A stretch of DNA of 64,000 bases, from positions 1-64,000 of the forward strand of contig JBMYYH010000002.1 in NCBI GenBank assembly GCA_049609225.1. Reading direction: 5' to 3'. Below are positions 24,526-33,579 of the stretch, in pieces (the first letter of the stretch is position 1; each line of letters begins with the position of its first letter). The notes beneath the pieces were generated by a model. The model was not told the DNA's origin, made no database searches, and worked only from the letters and a program-made list of their open reading frames with translations. The DNA is from GCA-2746235 sp049609225 (GTDB taxonomy: Bacteria > Planctomycetota > UBA1135). The position numbers and the translations under genes are program-made.

Positions 24526-26523
24526 CTAGTCGGAGGTCACGAACTGGAGGTTGTTCAGCAGGGCTTCAATCTCGGGGCCAGCCACTTCCCAGTCGGATTC
24601 GCGAGTCATGATCGAGAAGACGAGCACATCTTCAGGCATGCGGAAGTAAGCCGTGAAGGAAACGATGCGCAGAGGATCGCCATCGACCTCGGCTCCGGGC
24701 AGGTTGGCGTAAAAGGTTTCGGTACCAAAGGCGATGCCACCGAAGTCGCCGGACATGAAGGTAGCTTCGGAGGCTTCTTCGTAGTTTTGGACCACCGCGG
24801 CCTGAATGTTCTTCATGTAGGCCTCAGTGACGGTCTCGCCATCAGCGATGGCCGCTCGGGAAGCGCCCAGCACGATCTCCGGATCTTGGTAGACCAACTG
24901 AAACTCGATGCCTTCGGCTAAGTGCTCAGTCTCTAACCACTTGCTTGAGGCCTCCAACACATATCCAAGATGACTGCGGTCATAGGTGATCACGGTCTTC
25001 GCTTCCGGGAACTGCATATCCTGCAGCAAAGCTTCCGCCAGGGGTCCGAACTGTTCCCAGGATTCAACCACGGCCTGCATGTTGATGTGCAGCAGGCGGT
25101 CGCCGAGGTTTAAGAAGACCTGGCGAATGTGCAACTCTTGCTCTTGTCCTTCCGGGAATCCAGTGCGCGGACCGTAGATTTCTGAATAGCCGAAGGGCAC
25201 GTCAAACATTTGGCCTACCCCACTGCCAAGATCATGCGGCTCCACGTATTCCTCCAGGTTGGAGCTGTGCATAAAGTCGGTGAAGGCTTCGAACTGTTCC
25301 ACAGTCATGGTGGTTTCGACCACACTGAAGTCGATCAAGGCATCGACGCCGGTGTACTCCAAGCGCAAGTCCACGCCTTCGGGAGCGTCGAGCAGGGTGG
25401 TCCAAGGCCGTTCGGCGTAGACCTGATAGCCCAAAATCGAGCGATCGACCAAGAGCGACATGGGGTATTCCCCAAACTCCAAATGCAACATAGCCTCCTC
25501 GAGAATGGGCGTGAATAATCCCACACCGGATTCCGGCACCAGGAAGTTAAGCATATGCAAATGCTCACCCACTGCGCTTAAGTACACGATGCCGCGCTTC
25601 TCGGTGCTTCCGAATCGATAGGCCACGCGGACGTCGGCGCGCCCATCCCATTCACCGCGTTCTTGGGCGAGGATTTCAGCGGTGTCGTCGCCGCCCAAGA
25701 TGCCCACCAAGACGGCGCTGATGGTGCTGTCTTCGATGGCGAAGTCCTTCGGCCAGGGCAAGGAGACAACGGTAGCTTCTGCATCCATCCACGGCAGGAT
25801 GTAGACCATTTCATCACGCGTTTCGTCGTGCATCCAGCCAGCACTGGAAAGCATGCGCATGCCATGCGAGGCGTGGGTGAAGGCGACAGGTGGTTTCCCC
25901 TCAAGCTCACCCATGACGGACCAGCGATCGAGTGCGGGGTTTAGGTAGTCTTTGGTGGCGTCGTAGAGTTCACGCGTTTTGACCGGGATACTTTCAATGC
26001 GTGCGAGCTCCTCTTGCGCATTTTCAAGATTGCGCAGATTGAGCGCGCGGTCTTCTTCGTCGAGGTTTGGATCCTCAAGGCGTTGTTGGTGATTGTCGAT
26101 TGACCATGCTGCGCGTTGAAGCGTGTCGTCATAAGGGTCGGCATAAAGGAATAGCAGGTAGACCTTTGACAGGGTGGTCATAAAGGGCAGTGGGTCGCGC
26201 CCGACCTGTTCCCAAAAAGGAAGCTCACGGATGCCTTCCAGCATGGGTGTGGTGTCGAAAATGCCATTCCAGGTAAACTGATTGGCGCGTGCCCAAGCCT
26301 CAAGGGCGTCGATGGTGGCGAGGAAGTCAGCGACTTCTGCGAAGGTCAATTCATAAGGGAATAGGCCTTCAATGGCCGCATCAAGATTTGCCGCAGCAGC
26401 GACCACTTCCTGGCCGGGGACTGGTTCCGATTCTTGTGCGAAGCTTGGCGTGCTGAAGCCAAGCAGCAGGAGGCATGCGGTTGCGAGGCTGGCCCATGGG
26501 AATAACCGAGGGAGGAAAAGCAT
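24526..26523 (-). CDS. Large secreted protein of unknown function
   Basis: A 665-residue protein with a clear signal peptide (ASLATACLLLLGFSTPSFAQ, cleavage after about residue 29). The rest is soluble and acidic. A helical N-terminal third (to about residue 210) is followed by two or three repeats of an alpha/beta unit, seen in the similar phrases TVVSLPWPKDFAI, HMLNFLVPESGVGLF and LLHINMQAVVESWEQFG. I recognise no family or catalytic motif. It lies 81 bases downstream of copA but has its own TAGAAT box, so it is probably a separate transcript. Confidence 0.75.
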   Translation of the reverse strand: MLFLPRLFPWASLATACLLLLGFSTPSFAQESEPVPGQEVVAAAANLDAAIEGLFPYELTFAEVADFLATIDALEAWARANQFTWNGIFDTTPMLEGIRELPFWEQVGRDPLPFMTTLSKVYLLFLYADPYDDTLQRAAWSIDNHQQRLEDPNLDEEDRALNLRNLENAQEELARIESIPVKTRELYDATKDYLNPALDRWSVMGELEGKPPVAFTHASHGMRMLSSAGWMHDETRDEMVYILPWMDAEATVVSLPWPKDFAIEDSTISAVLVGILGGDDTAEILAQERGEWDGRADVRVAYRFGSTEKRGIVYLSAVGEHLHMLNFLVPESGVGLFTPILEEAMLHLEFGEYPMSLLVDRSILGYQVYAERPWTTLLDAPEGVDLRLEYTGVDALIDFSVVETTMTVEQFEAFTDFMHSSNLEEYVEPHDLGSGVGQMFDVPFGYSEIYGPRTGFPEGQEQELHIRQVFLNLGDRLLHINMQAVVESWEQFGPLAEALLQDMQFPEAKTVITYDRSHLGYVLEASSKWLETEHLAEGIEFQLVYQDPEIVLGASRAAIADGETVTEAYMKNIQAAVVQNYEEASEATFMSGDFGGIAFGTETFYANLPGAEVDGDPLRIVSFTAYFRMPEDVLVFSIMTRESDWEVAGPEIEALLNNLQFVTSD

Positions 26524-26536
26524 GACGGGAATTCTA
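26524..26536 (-). promoter_or_regulatory. Leaderless-type -10 box TAGAAT
   Basis: TAGAAT at 26531-26536 (minus strand) ends 7 bases before the ATG of the 665-residue secreted protein. Confidence 0.6.
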
Positions 26537-26604
26537 TCCCGCCATGGCTTAAGCGCGGAGACGTCTTTCTTCGACGGCCGGGCGAGGAGAAAGAACCCTT
26601 ATTT

Positions 26605-29046
26605 TTACCGGTGTTTCTTTAACCGCAAGCTGTTGCCCAGCACGAAAAGGCTAGAAAGTGCCATCGCACCAGCTCCAAGGTCCGGTGAAAGCAGGATGCC
26701 GTAGCGTGGGAAGAGGACGCCCGCTGCAATCGGGATTAGGGCCGTGTTGTAGCCGAAAGCCCAAAACAGGTTCTGCTTGATGTTGCGCATTGTGGCCTTG
26801 GACAGGCTAATGGCATAGGGGACACCCTCCAGGCTGCCAGACATAAGCACCACATCCGCGGCTTCGATCGCGATGTCGGTGCCTGTACCAATGGCGATGC
26901 CCACCTCGGCTTCAGCGAGGGCAGGCGCATCGTTGATGCCGTCACCGATGTAGGCGACGGGGCCGGATTCCAGACGCAGCTCCTTGAGAGCTTCCACCTT
27001 CTGGCCAGGTAATACTTCGGCGACGACATGGTCGATACCTAGATTCGATGCGATCGCCTCCGCGGTGCGGCGGTTGTCGCCCGTAATCATCGCGACGTGG
27101 AGCCCGAGGTCGTGCAAGCGTGCGATTGCCCTTGGGGTGGATTCCTTGATCGGATCTGAGACGGCAAGGATGGCAGCGATCCTGCCTCCGATAGAGACAT
27201 AAAGGGGAGTCTTGCCTTGTTCGCCGAGTGCGACCGCGTGATCCGCAAAGGCCTGGGGATCGGCGCCCAGCTGTACCATGAAACGGTCGGCACCGATGGC
27301 AACTTGCTCCGTCTCGACGGTAGCCGAGACCCCGAGACCGGTGAATGATCGGAAATCCTCCATGGGAGGAACTGAGATTTCTTCCTCAGCAGCAGCGGCC
27401 ACAAGAGCGCGTGCAATCGGATGTTCAGAATGAGATTCGACCGCCGCGACCCTGGAAAGGATGTGGTCCCGTTCGCTTTCGGCTGCTGGGATGAGATCGG
27501 TCAAGGCCGGACGCCCCTGAGTCAAGGTGCCAGTCTTGTCGACTGCGACAACCATGGTCTCCTGGAGCGACTGTAGGGCTTCCCCTTTTCGGAACAACAC
27601 ACCCATCTCTGCTCCACGTCCCGTGCCGACCATGATGGAGGTCGGGGTGGCGAGTCCCATGGCACACGGGCAGGCGACGATTAGCACTGCGACCGCATTG
27701 ACCAAAGCGTAGGTTAGGCTAGGGGCGGGACCAAGGAGTAGCCAAGCCACGAATGTTAAGGCAGCAGAAAGGACCACTGCGGGGACAAACCGCATCGTCA
27801 CCCTATCAACCAAGGCTTGGATTGGAAGTTTGGCTCCCTGGGCGTCCTCCACCATGCGGATGATCTGCGCCAATACGGTCCCACTGCCCACCGCGGTGGC
27901 CCGCATCGTGAAGCTACCTTCCTGGTTCACGGTGCCACCGATGACGGGCATCTCTTGCGTCTTCCGCACCGGAATCGGCTCTCCAGTCACCATCGACTCG
28001 TCTACGAAACTCTCCCCCTCGAGCACGACCCCATCGACTGGAATGCGTGCCCCTGGACGCACTAGGAGTTTGGCACCTTGTTCTACTTCCTCGATTGGGA
28101 CTTCGCGAATGGCATCACCTTGTTTGAGGTGGGCGGTTTTCGGCTGAATCTCGACCAGCCTCCGAATCGCTTGCGAGGTGCGTCCTTTCGCCTTGGCCTC
28201 AAGGAAACGGCCAAGCAGGATGAGTGTCACGATGACGGCAGCCGCCTCGAAATAGACGAAGACGGTTCCTTGCGGCAGCAGCTGCGGTGCGATTGTCGCG
28301 ACGGCAGAGTAGCCATAGGCCGCGGTGGTGCCGAGGGCGACTAAGGAATTCATGTCCGGCGCCAGGCGGCGCAATGCTGGCACACCCTTTGTGAAAAATT
28401 CCCTCCCAGGCCAAGCCAGGATTAATGTGGTTAAGGCCATCTGCACGAACCATTGATTGCGCATGCCGATCTGCTCAGCGAGGAAATCATGGAATGCAGG
28501 AATCAGGTGCGCACCCATATCCAGGATGAACACAGGCAAGGTCAAAACCGCAGCTACAAAAAGATTTCTGGCGTCTGAAAAGGCCTCAGCTTGCTGGGGA
28601 CCCTCAGCCTGCAAGCCATGAACGGCCGACTCGTGGGAGCCATGTGCGCTATAGCCTGTCTTGGCGACCACCTCGATGATTGTCGCAAGGTCGACACCAT
28701 GCACATGTTCCACCGTGCCTTTGCCAGTGGCCAGGTTCACGCTCGCTTCCACCACGCCTTCGACACCCTTGATGGCCGACTCAATCCGCCCGACACAGGA
28801 TGCACAAGTCATGCCCTCGATCTGCAGGGCAGTCCGTATCGGAATCGCTTCATATCCTGCCTGGTCAATAGCCTGGAGGGCTTCCGTGGCAGAGAATGGA
28901 CCATCCACTTGGATCACGGCACTCGCGGTTGCCAAATGAACTTGTGCTCCCTTCACACCCGAGACTCCGAGCAATGCCTTTTCGATATGCGCGACGCAGG
29001 AAGCGCAGGACATGGACTGGACGGATAGACGGTATTCCTTTTGCAT
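26605..29046 (-). CDS. copA: Copper-exporting P1B-type ATPase
   Basis: An 813-residue P1B ATPase that pumps Cu(I) (or Ag(I)) from the cytoplasm to the periplasm. Two N-terminal HMA domains carry CASC at residues 14-17 and 81-84. Eight membrane segments, the transport motif CPC at 459-461 (VACPCAMGLATP), the phosphorylation site DKTGTLT from D503, and a GDGIND-type hinge follow. A strong ribosome site (AAGGAG) precedes the ATG. It is the last gene of the efflux operon, separated by 76 bases containing a hairpin. The periplasmic RND pump encoded upstream would then move the metal out of the cell. Confidence 0.96.
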   Translation of the reverse strand: MQKEYRLSVQSMSCASCVAHIEKALLGVSGVKGAQVHLATASAVIQVDGPFSATEALQAIDQAGYEAIPIRTALQIEGMTCASCVGRIESAIKGVEGVVEASVNLATGKGTVEHVHGVDLATIIEVVAKTGYSAHGSHESAVHGLQAEGPQQAEAFSDARNLFVAAVLTLPVFILDMGAHLIPAFHDFLAEQIGMRNQWFVQMALTTLILAWPGREFFTKGVPALRRLAPDMNSLVALGTTAAYGYSAVATIAPQLLPQGTVFVYFEAAAVIVTLILLGRFLEAKAKGRTSQAIRRLVEIQPKTAHLKQGDAIREVPIEEVEQGAKLLVRPGARIPVDGVVLEGESFVDESMVTGEPIPVRKTQEMPVIGGTVNQEGSFTMRATAVGSGTVLAQIIRMVEDAQGAKLPIQALVDRVTMRFVPAVVLSAALTFVAWLLLGPAPSLTYALVNAVAVLIVACPCAMGLATPTSIMVGTGRGAEMGVLFRKGEALQSLQETMVVAVDKTGTLTQGRPALTDLIPAAESERDHILSRVAAVESHSEHPIARALVAAAAEEEISVPPMEDFRSFTGLGVSATVETEQVAIGADRFMVQLGADPQAFADHAVALGEQGKTPLYVSIGGRIAAILAVSDPIKESTPRAIARLHDLGLHVAMITGDNRRTAEAIASNLGIDHVVAEVLPGQKVEALKELRLESGPVAYIGDGINDAPALAEAEVGIAIGTGTDIAIEAADVVLMSGSLEGVPYAISLSKATMRNIKQNLFWAFGYNTALIPIAAGVLFPRYGILLSPDLGAGAMALSSLFVLGNSLRLKKHR

Positions 29047-29079
29047 GACGGATTTCTCCTTCGGGTCCCCCTCTTAGAG

Positions 29080-29111
29080 TCGCAGTTGCCGCTTTGGGGC
29101 GACAACTGCGA
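29080..29111 (-). promoter_or_regulatory. Hairpin between the TRASH-like gene and copA
   Basis: A perfect 9-base inverted repeat (29080-29088 with 29103-29111) continues inward as a further 3 pairs after a single mismatch, giving a stem-loop of 32 bases. On the minus strand the sequence after it is purine-rich, not T-rich, so it is unlikely to be a simple terminator. It could be an RNA processing or stability element, or an operator dyad. Confidence 0.55.
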
Positions 29112-29122
29112 GGTTTAGGGAT

Positions 29123-29971
29123 CTAGTGGTGATCGTGACCACCGCCGGAGGCAGATACCATTCCCGTGGCCTTGGCCTGCGCGGCGTACCACTTAGGAAG
29201 GTACTTCCCGGTGTCACGGACGAACATCACAGCTGCCTTTTCACTGCAGAGGTAATAGCGTTTGGCACCGAGAGTCACTGGATAGGCCTTGCTCCCGTCC
29301 ATGCCGGGCATGAGCGGGCAGATCATGGTTGCAGGCTCCAGAACCACTTTAGCCTCTTCCATCTTTGTGAAGAATGCTGCGGGTTCCGCGAACCACTTTT
29401 TTTCGCACCCCGGACAGCACTGCCCGACGGTCATACCCTCGATGACGAAATCCGCATCAGGGTCAATTTCGCCACCGCGAACTGCACACTTCTCTTGGGC
29501 AGTTCGTCCTCCGAGGATGTCGAGATACCTCGCCGGATCGGCGGACACCTTTTCCAGGTCCTTGGCATCATTGACGTAGATGCGCTTGTTGTAGATCTGG
29601 TGGAAGTGCTCCTTCGTCTCAAGCTCTTCCCCGGAGACGGGGTCCATAGTCTGGAGGTTTTCGAGCAGGATTCCCTGCACGAACATCTCCATCACGACCT
29701 GCTCCGGTTTAGCCTTCGCCTTTCGCTTGCACTTCTTGCAGCAGACGTAAATGCGATGCCCCTCATAGTCGAGGTAGGTCTCACGGTCCTCCAATTCCTC
29801 ACCCGAAATGGGGCAAGTGGTTTGGGCACCGAATTTGGTCGGCATGACGAGCTTGGCTTTGTCACCTTTCGCTGGCTTCTGGCCATTTTCGTCGTGACTG
29901 CCATGGTCATGTTGTGCTGCTGCGGGCAAGGCCAGCAGGCAGGCGGTCAGGATGGTAAGGATGATTCTCAT
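29123..29971 (-). CDS. Periplasmic protein with tandem TRASH/YHS-like metal-binding repeats
   Basis: A 282-residue secreted protein with a signal peptide (ending PAAAQ), a His-rich start (HDHGSHDE) and a His-rich end (GGGHDHH). Four tandem units of about 55 residues are seen. Unit 1 has CPISGEE plus CCKKC. Unit 2 has DPVSGEE but no cysteines. Unit 3 has KCAVRGGE plus CCPGC. Unit 4 has ICPLMPGMDG plus a single cysteine (YYLCSEK). These match TRASH/YHS-type heavy-metal-binding modules. It overlaps the CusA-like gene by ATGA. I infer a periplasmic copper or silver chaperone or sensor, perhaps in place of CusF. Confidence 0.82.
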   Translation of the reverse strand: MRIILTILTACLLALPAAAQHDHGSHDENGQKPAKGDKAKLVMPTKFGAQTTCPISGEELEDRETYLDYEGHRIYVCCKKCKRKAKAKPEQVVMEMFVQGILLENLQTMDPVSGEELETKEHFHQIYNKRIYVNDAKDLEKVSADPARYLDILGGRTAQEKCAVRGGEIDPDADFVIEGMTVGQCCPGCEKKWFAEPAAFFTKMEEAKVVLEPATMICPLMPGMDGSKAYPVTLGAKRYYLCSEKAAVMFVRDTGKYLPKWYAAQAKATGMVSASGGGHDHH

Positions 29972-32900
29972 GATGATTTCTGGTTAAGAAGACGACGTTC
30001 TTCGACGGCGCTGTAGAGGACGGGGACCACGAACATGGTCAACAGGGCGATGCACATGCCCCCGAAGCTGGGAATGGCCATCGGCACCATGACGTCGGCG
30101 CCGCGGCCAGTGGAGGTGAGCACTGGCAACAACGCCAACATGGTGGTTGCTGTCGTCATGAGGCAGGGACCGACCCTGCGTTTGCCGGCCTCGAGGACGG
30201 CGGCACGGACTTCCTCGCGGTCCTTCGGAGTGCGGTTGCGGAAGGACTGCTGGAGGTAGGTCCCCATGATCACGCCGTCGTCGGTGGCGATGCCGAACAG
30301 GGCGAGGAAGCCGACCCAGACGGCGACCGAGAGATTCAAGGTCTTGACCTGGAACAGGTCGCGCATCTCGGAACCGAAGATGGAGAAGTCGAGGAACCAC
30401 TCCTGGCCGTAGAGCCACAACATCAGGAATCCTCCGGACCAGGCCACGAACACGCCGCTGAACACCATCAAGGTCGTGAGGAGCGAGCGGAAGTTCAGCT
30501 GGAGGATCACGAGGATGAGCAGCAATGCGACCGGCAAGACGATGGCCAAGGTCCGCGAAGCACGCACCTGGTTCTCGTAGGTGCCCGCGAAACGGTAGGT
30601 GACTCCTTCCGGAAGCATGAGGCTTCCGTCGGCTATCCGCGCATCGAGGATGGCTTGGGCATTCTCGACCACGTCGACCTCCGCGAGCTGCGGTTCACGG
30701 TCGAACGTGACGTAGGCGGTGAGGAAGGTGTCTTCCGTCTTGATGACCTGCGGCCCGCGTCGATAACCGACGTCCGCCACCTGTGCTAGGGGCACATGCC
30801 CGCCTTGGGGCAGAGGCAGCCAGAGGGAGCGGAGGTCATCGGTGTCGCCGCGGAGCTCATGCGGGTAGCGCAGGCGCAGGTTGAAGCGCTCCCTTCCCTC
30901 GACCGACTGTGCGATGACCTTGCCGCCGAATGCGGTCATCAGGTGTTCCTGGACCGCGGCGACGGTGAGGCCGTAACGGGCAGCATCCTCCCGTCGGATT
31001 TCAACCTCGAGGTAGGGCTTGCCGATGACCCGGTCGGCGAACACCGTAGCCGGCACCACTCCAGGCATCTCCTTCATCGCACCTTCCAGGATCAAGGCAG
31101 CCTCCTCCAGACGCTCGAGATCTGGAGCCGCGACCTTGATGCCCATGGGCGCTCGCATGCCGCTCTGCAGCATCACCAGCCGTGTCTCGATCGGTTGCAG
31201 CTTCGGCGCCGAGGTGACCCCGAGGAGCTTGGCCCGTGAGACAACTTCGTTCCAGATGTCGTCTGGGCTCTGGATCTCGTCGCGCCACAACCGGACCCGC
31301 TCGCCTTCCTCATCCAGTCCGAACTCCGGTTTATAGAGGATGACGTTCTCCACCATCGAGATCGGTGCCGGGTCGAGCGCGGTTTCGGCGCGGCCGATCT
31401 TGCCGACCGAGGACTCGATTTCAGGGATGGAGGAAATCGCCTGATCCAGCAATCCCACCATCTCCACCGCTTGTTGCATCGATGCATGGGGAGGGGTGGT
31501 CGGCATGTAGAGGAAACTGCCCTCGTCTAGAGGCGGCATGAATTCCTTTCCGAAGCCTGGAAGCATCACATGTCCTTCCCTCCAGAATGAGGTGCGATAG
31601 ACGCTGGTCTTCTCCACGCCTACCTTCGCTAGGCCATTCGGGATGAAGCCAAATACTTTGTCGAAGCCGAGCCATGCGCTGGAGCCAAACAGGGCGAGAG
31701 CGATCGGGAGGCTCAGGAATAGCAGCTTGTGGCGGAGACACCAGGCGAGGATCCACGCATAGCAGCGGTGGAACACCCAGAACAAAAGCAACAGGCTGCC
31801 AATGAGGAGCGCCACGAAGAGGAAATTGGTGAAATCCCGGTCGACGCCGAGAGGTTGCCAACGGCCACTGAGGGTCAAGGCCAGGAAGACCGCGGCGCCG
31901 AGCACCAATGCGAGGTGGGGGAGGCCCGCCGCCTTGCCGAGTTTCTCACTGATCCTGTTGGTGAGGGTTTGCCACGGTGCACCCTTTTCATTGCGGTTGC
32001 GGAAAAACATCATCGCAAGCGTGGGGATCATCAAGAGGGCGACCACGATGCTTGCCACAAGGGTGAAGGTCTTGGTGAAGGCGAGAGGCTTGAACAGCTT
32101 GCCTTCCGCGCCGGTCATCACGAACACCGGAAGGAATCCGATGATGGTGGTTAGGACGGCGGTCATCACCGCACCACCAACCTCGGTAGCGGCCTGGTGC
32201 ACCGAACGGAACCGGGATTCCCCATCCGGTGCGCTCTGCAATCGCTGCAGGATGTTCTCGCTCAGGACGATCCCCATGTCGGCGATAGTTCCGATTGCGA
32301 TAGCGATGCCGGACAAGGCCACGATGTTGGCCTCAATTTCGAAGACCTTCATCAGGACAAAGGCACCGAAGACGGTGACGGGCAAGGTCAGCGCGACCAG
32401 GAAGGCAGCGCGCATCTTCCACAGCATCAGCAGGATGACGATCATGGTCACTAGGACCTGAAGCACCAGGGCCTCCTCCAGGGTGCCGAGGGTCTCGTGA
32501 ATCAGCCCGGTGCGGTCGTAGAAGGGCACGATCGTCACTTGGCTGATTGAGCCATCCGCCATTGTCCGGCGTGGCAGACTCGGCGCGATGCGCGTGATCT
32601 CCTCCTTGACCCGGTCGAGTACCTCCAGCGGATTGGTGCCGTAACGGACCGTCACTACGCCGCCGACAACCTCATGGCCGTCCTTGTCTAGGGCGCCGCG
32701 ACGAGGCGCTGGCCCGAGCGTCACGTGAGCGACGTCTTGTACCCTCAAGGGGGTGCCGTCGCGGGCACGGATGGGGGAGGAAGCAATGTCGGCAGGATCG
32801 TCGATCCAACCCTTGCCGCGCAGAATGTATTCGACGCGGTTGAACTCAAGTACGCCGGCGCCGGTCTCCATGTTGGCGCCACGGACGGCGGCCTGGACTT

Positions 32901-33576
32901 CCTTGAGGTCGACATTGAAGGCATGCAGGGCGTCGGGATCGACCTCGACCACGTATTCCCGTTCGAATCCGCCGATGCTCGCTACTTCGCTGACACCGTC
33001 GACGGCAGTCAGGGCATAGCGCACGGTCCAATCCTGGATCGCCCGCAATTCATCGAGGTCGAAGCCGCCACTGGCGTTCCCTTCCGCGTCGCGGCCTTCG
33101 AGGGTATACCAGAAGACCTGGCCTAAGCCTGTGGAATCTGGGCCGAGCGCGGGCTGGACATCTCCCGGAAGGGTGCCGGCGGGGAGGCTGTTGAGCTTCT
33201 CAAGGATGCGCGAACGCGCCCAATAGAAATCGATGTCCTCATTGAAGATGATGTAAATCGAACTGAATCCAAAGATGCTGTTCGAGCGGATAGTCTTAAC
33301 GCCGGGCACGCCGAGCAGGGCGACGGTAAGCGGGTAGGTGACCTGATCCTCCACGTCGCGCGGCGAGTTTCCTGGCCAGGCTGTGAAGACGATCTGTTGG
33401 TTCTCACCGAGATCGGGGATGGCGTCGGCCGCGACGGGGAAACGGGGCAGACGGCCTTCGCCTTCGGCACTGCCAAAGGGAGAGACCATCAGGCCGCCGA
33501 ACACGATACCGACCAGCACCATGCAGGTCAGTAGGCGCTCACGCAGGATTAAGGCTAGGAAACGTCCCATAGTCAA
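29968..33576 (-). CDS. cusA: CusA/CzcA-family heavy-metal efflux RND pump
   Basis: A 1202-residue inner-membrane HME-RND transporter that drives metal export with the proton gradient. The N-terminal pore region reads PDLGENQQIVFTAWPG and VEDQVTYPLT, and D433 in GIAIAIGTIADMGIVLSEN is the expected proton-relay aspartate. The periplasmic FMPPLDEGSFLYMPTTPPHA matches the CusA metal-entry region. It is about 150 residues longer than usual, with extra hydrophobic sequence at about residues 540-640 before that region. The order cusC-like, cusB-like, cusA-like is standard. Monovalent copper/silver is inferred from copA and the adaptor's metal motifs. Confidence 0.93.
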   Translation of the reverse strand: MTMGRFLALILRERLLTCMVLVGIVFGGLMVSPFGSAEGEGRLPRFPVAADAIPDLGENQQIVFTAWPGNSPRDVEDQVTYPLTVALLGVPGVKTIRSNSIFGFSSIYIIFNEDIDFYWARSRILEKLNSLPAGTLPGDVQPALGPDSTGLGQVFWYTLEGRDAEGNASGGFDLDELRAIQDWTVRYALTAVDGVSEVASIGGFEREYVVEVDPDALHAFNVDLKEVQAAVRGANMETGAGVLEFNRVEYILRGKGWIDDPADIASSPIRARDGTPLRVQDVAHVTLGPAPRRGALDKDGHEVVGGVVTVRYGTNPLEVLDRVKEEITRIAPSLPRRTMADGSISQVTIVPFYDRTGLIHETLGTLEEALVLQVLVTMIVILLMLWKMRAAFLVALTLPVTVFGAFVLMKVFEIEANIVALSGIAIAIGTIADMGIVLSENILQRLQSAPDGESRFRSVHQAATEVGGAVMTAVLTTIIGFLPVFVMTGAEGKLFKPLAFTKTFTLVASIVVALLMIPTLAMMFFRNRNEKGAPWQTLTNRISEKLGKAAGLPHLALVLGAAVFLALTLSGRWQPLGVDRDFTNFLFVALLIGSLLLLFWVFHRCYAWILAWCLRHKLLFLSLPIALALFGSSAWLGFDKVFGFIPNGLAKVGVEKTSVYRTSFWREGHVMLPGFGKEFMPPLDEGSFLYMPTTPPHASMQQAVEMVGLLDQAISSIPEIESSVGKIGRAETALDPAPISMVENVILYKPEFGLDEEGERVRLWRDEIQSPDDIWNEVVSRAKLLGVTSAPKLQPIETRLVMLQSGMRAPMGIKVAAPDLERLEEAALILEGAMKEMPGVVPATVFADRVIGKPYLEVEIRREDAARYGLTVAAVQEHLMTAFGGKVIAQSVEGRERFNLRLRYPHELRGDTDDLRSLWLPLPQGGHVPLAQVADVGYRRGPQVIKTEDTFLTAYVTFDREPQLAEVDVVENAQAILDARIADGSLMLPEGVTYRFAGTYENQVRASRTLAIVLPVALLLILVILQLNFRSLLTTLMVFSGVFVAWSGGFLMLWLYGQEWFLDFSIFGSEMRDLFQVKTLNLSVAVWVGFLALFGIATDDGVIMGTYLQQSFRNRTPKDREEVRAAVLEAGKRRVGPCLMTTATTMLALLPVLTSTGRGADVMVPMAIPSFGGMCIALLTMFVVPVLYSAVEERRLLNQKSS

Positions 33577-33579
33577 TTC

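Noticed and set aside
29126..30016. A 296-codon plus-strand frame opposite the TRASH-like gene
   Set aside because: The minus-strand gene has a signal peptide and repeated cysteine motifs and overlaps cusA by ATGA; the opposite frame has none.
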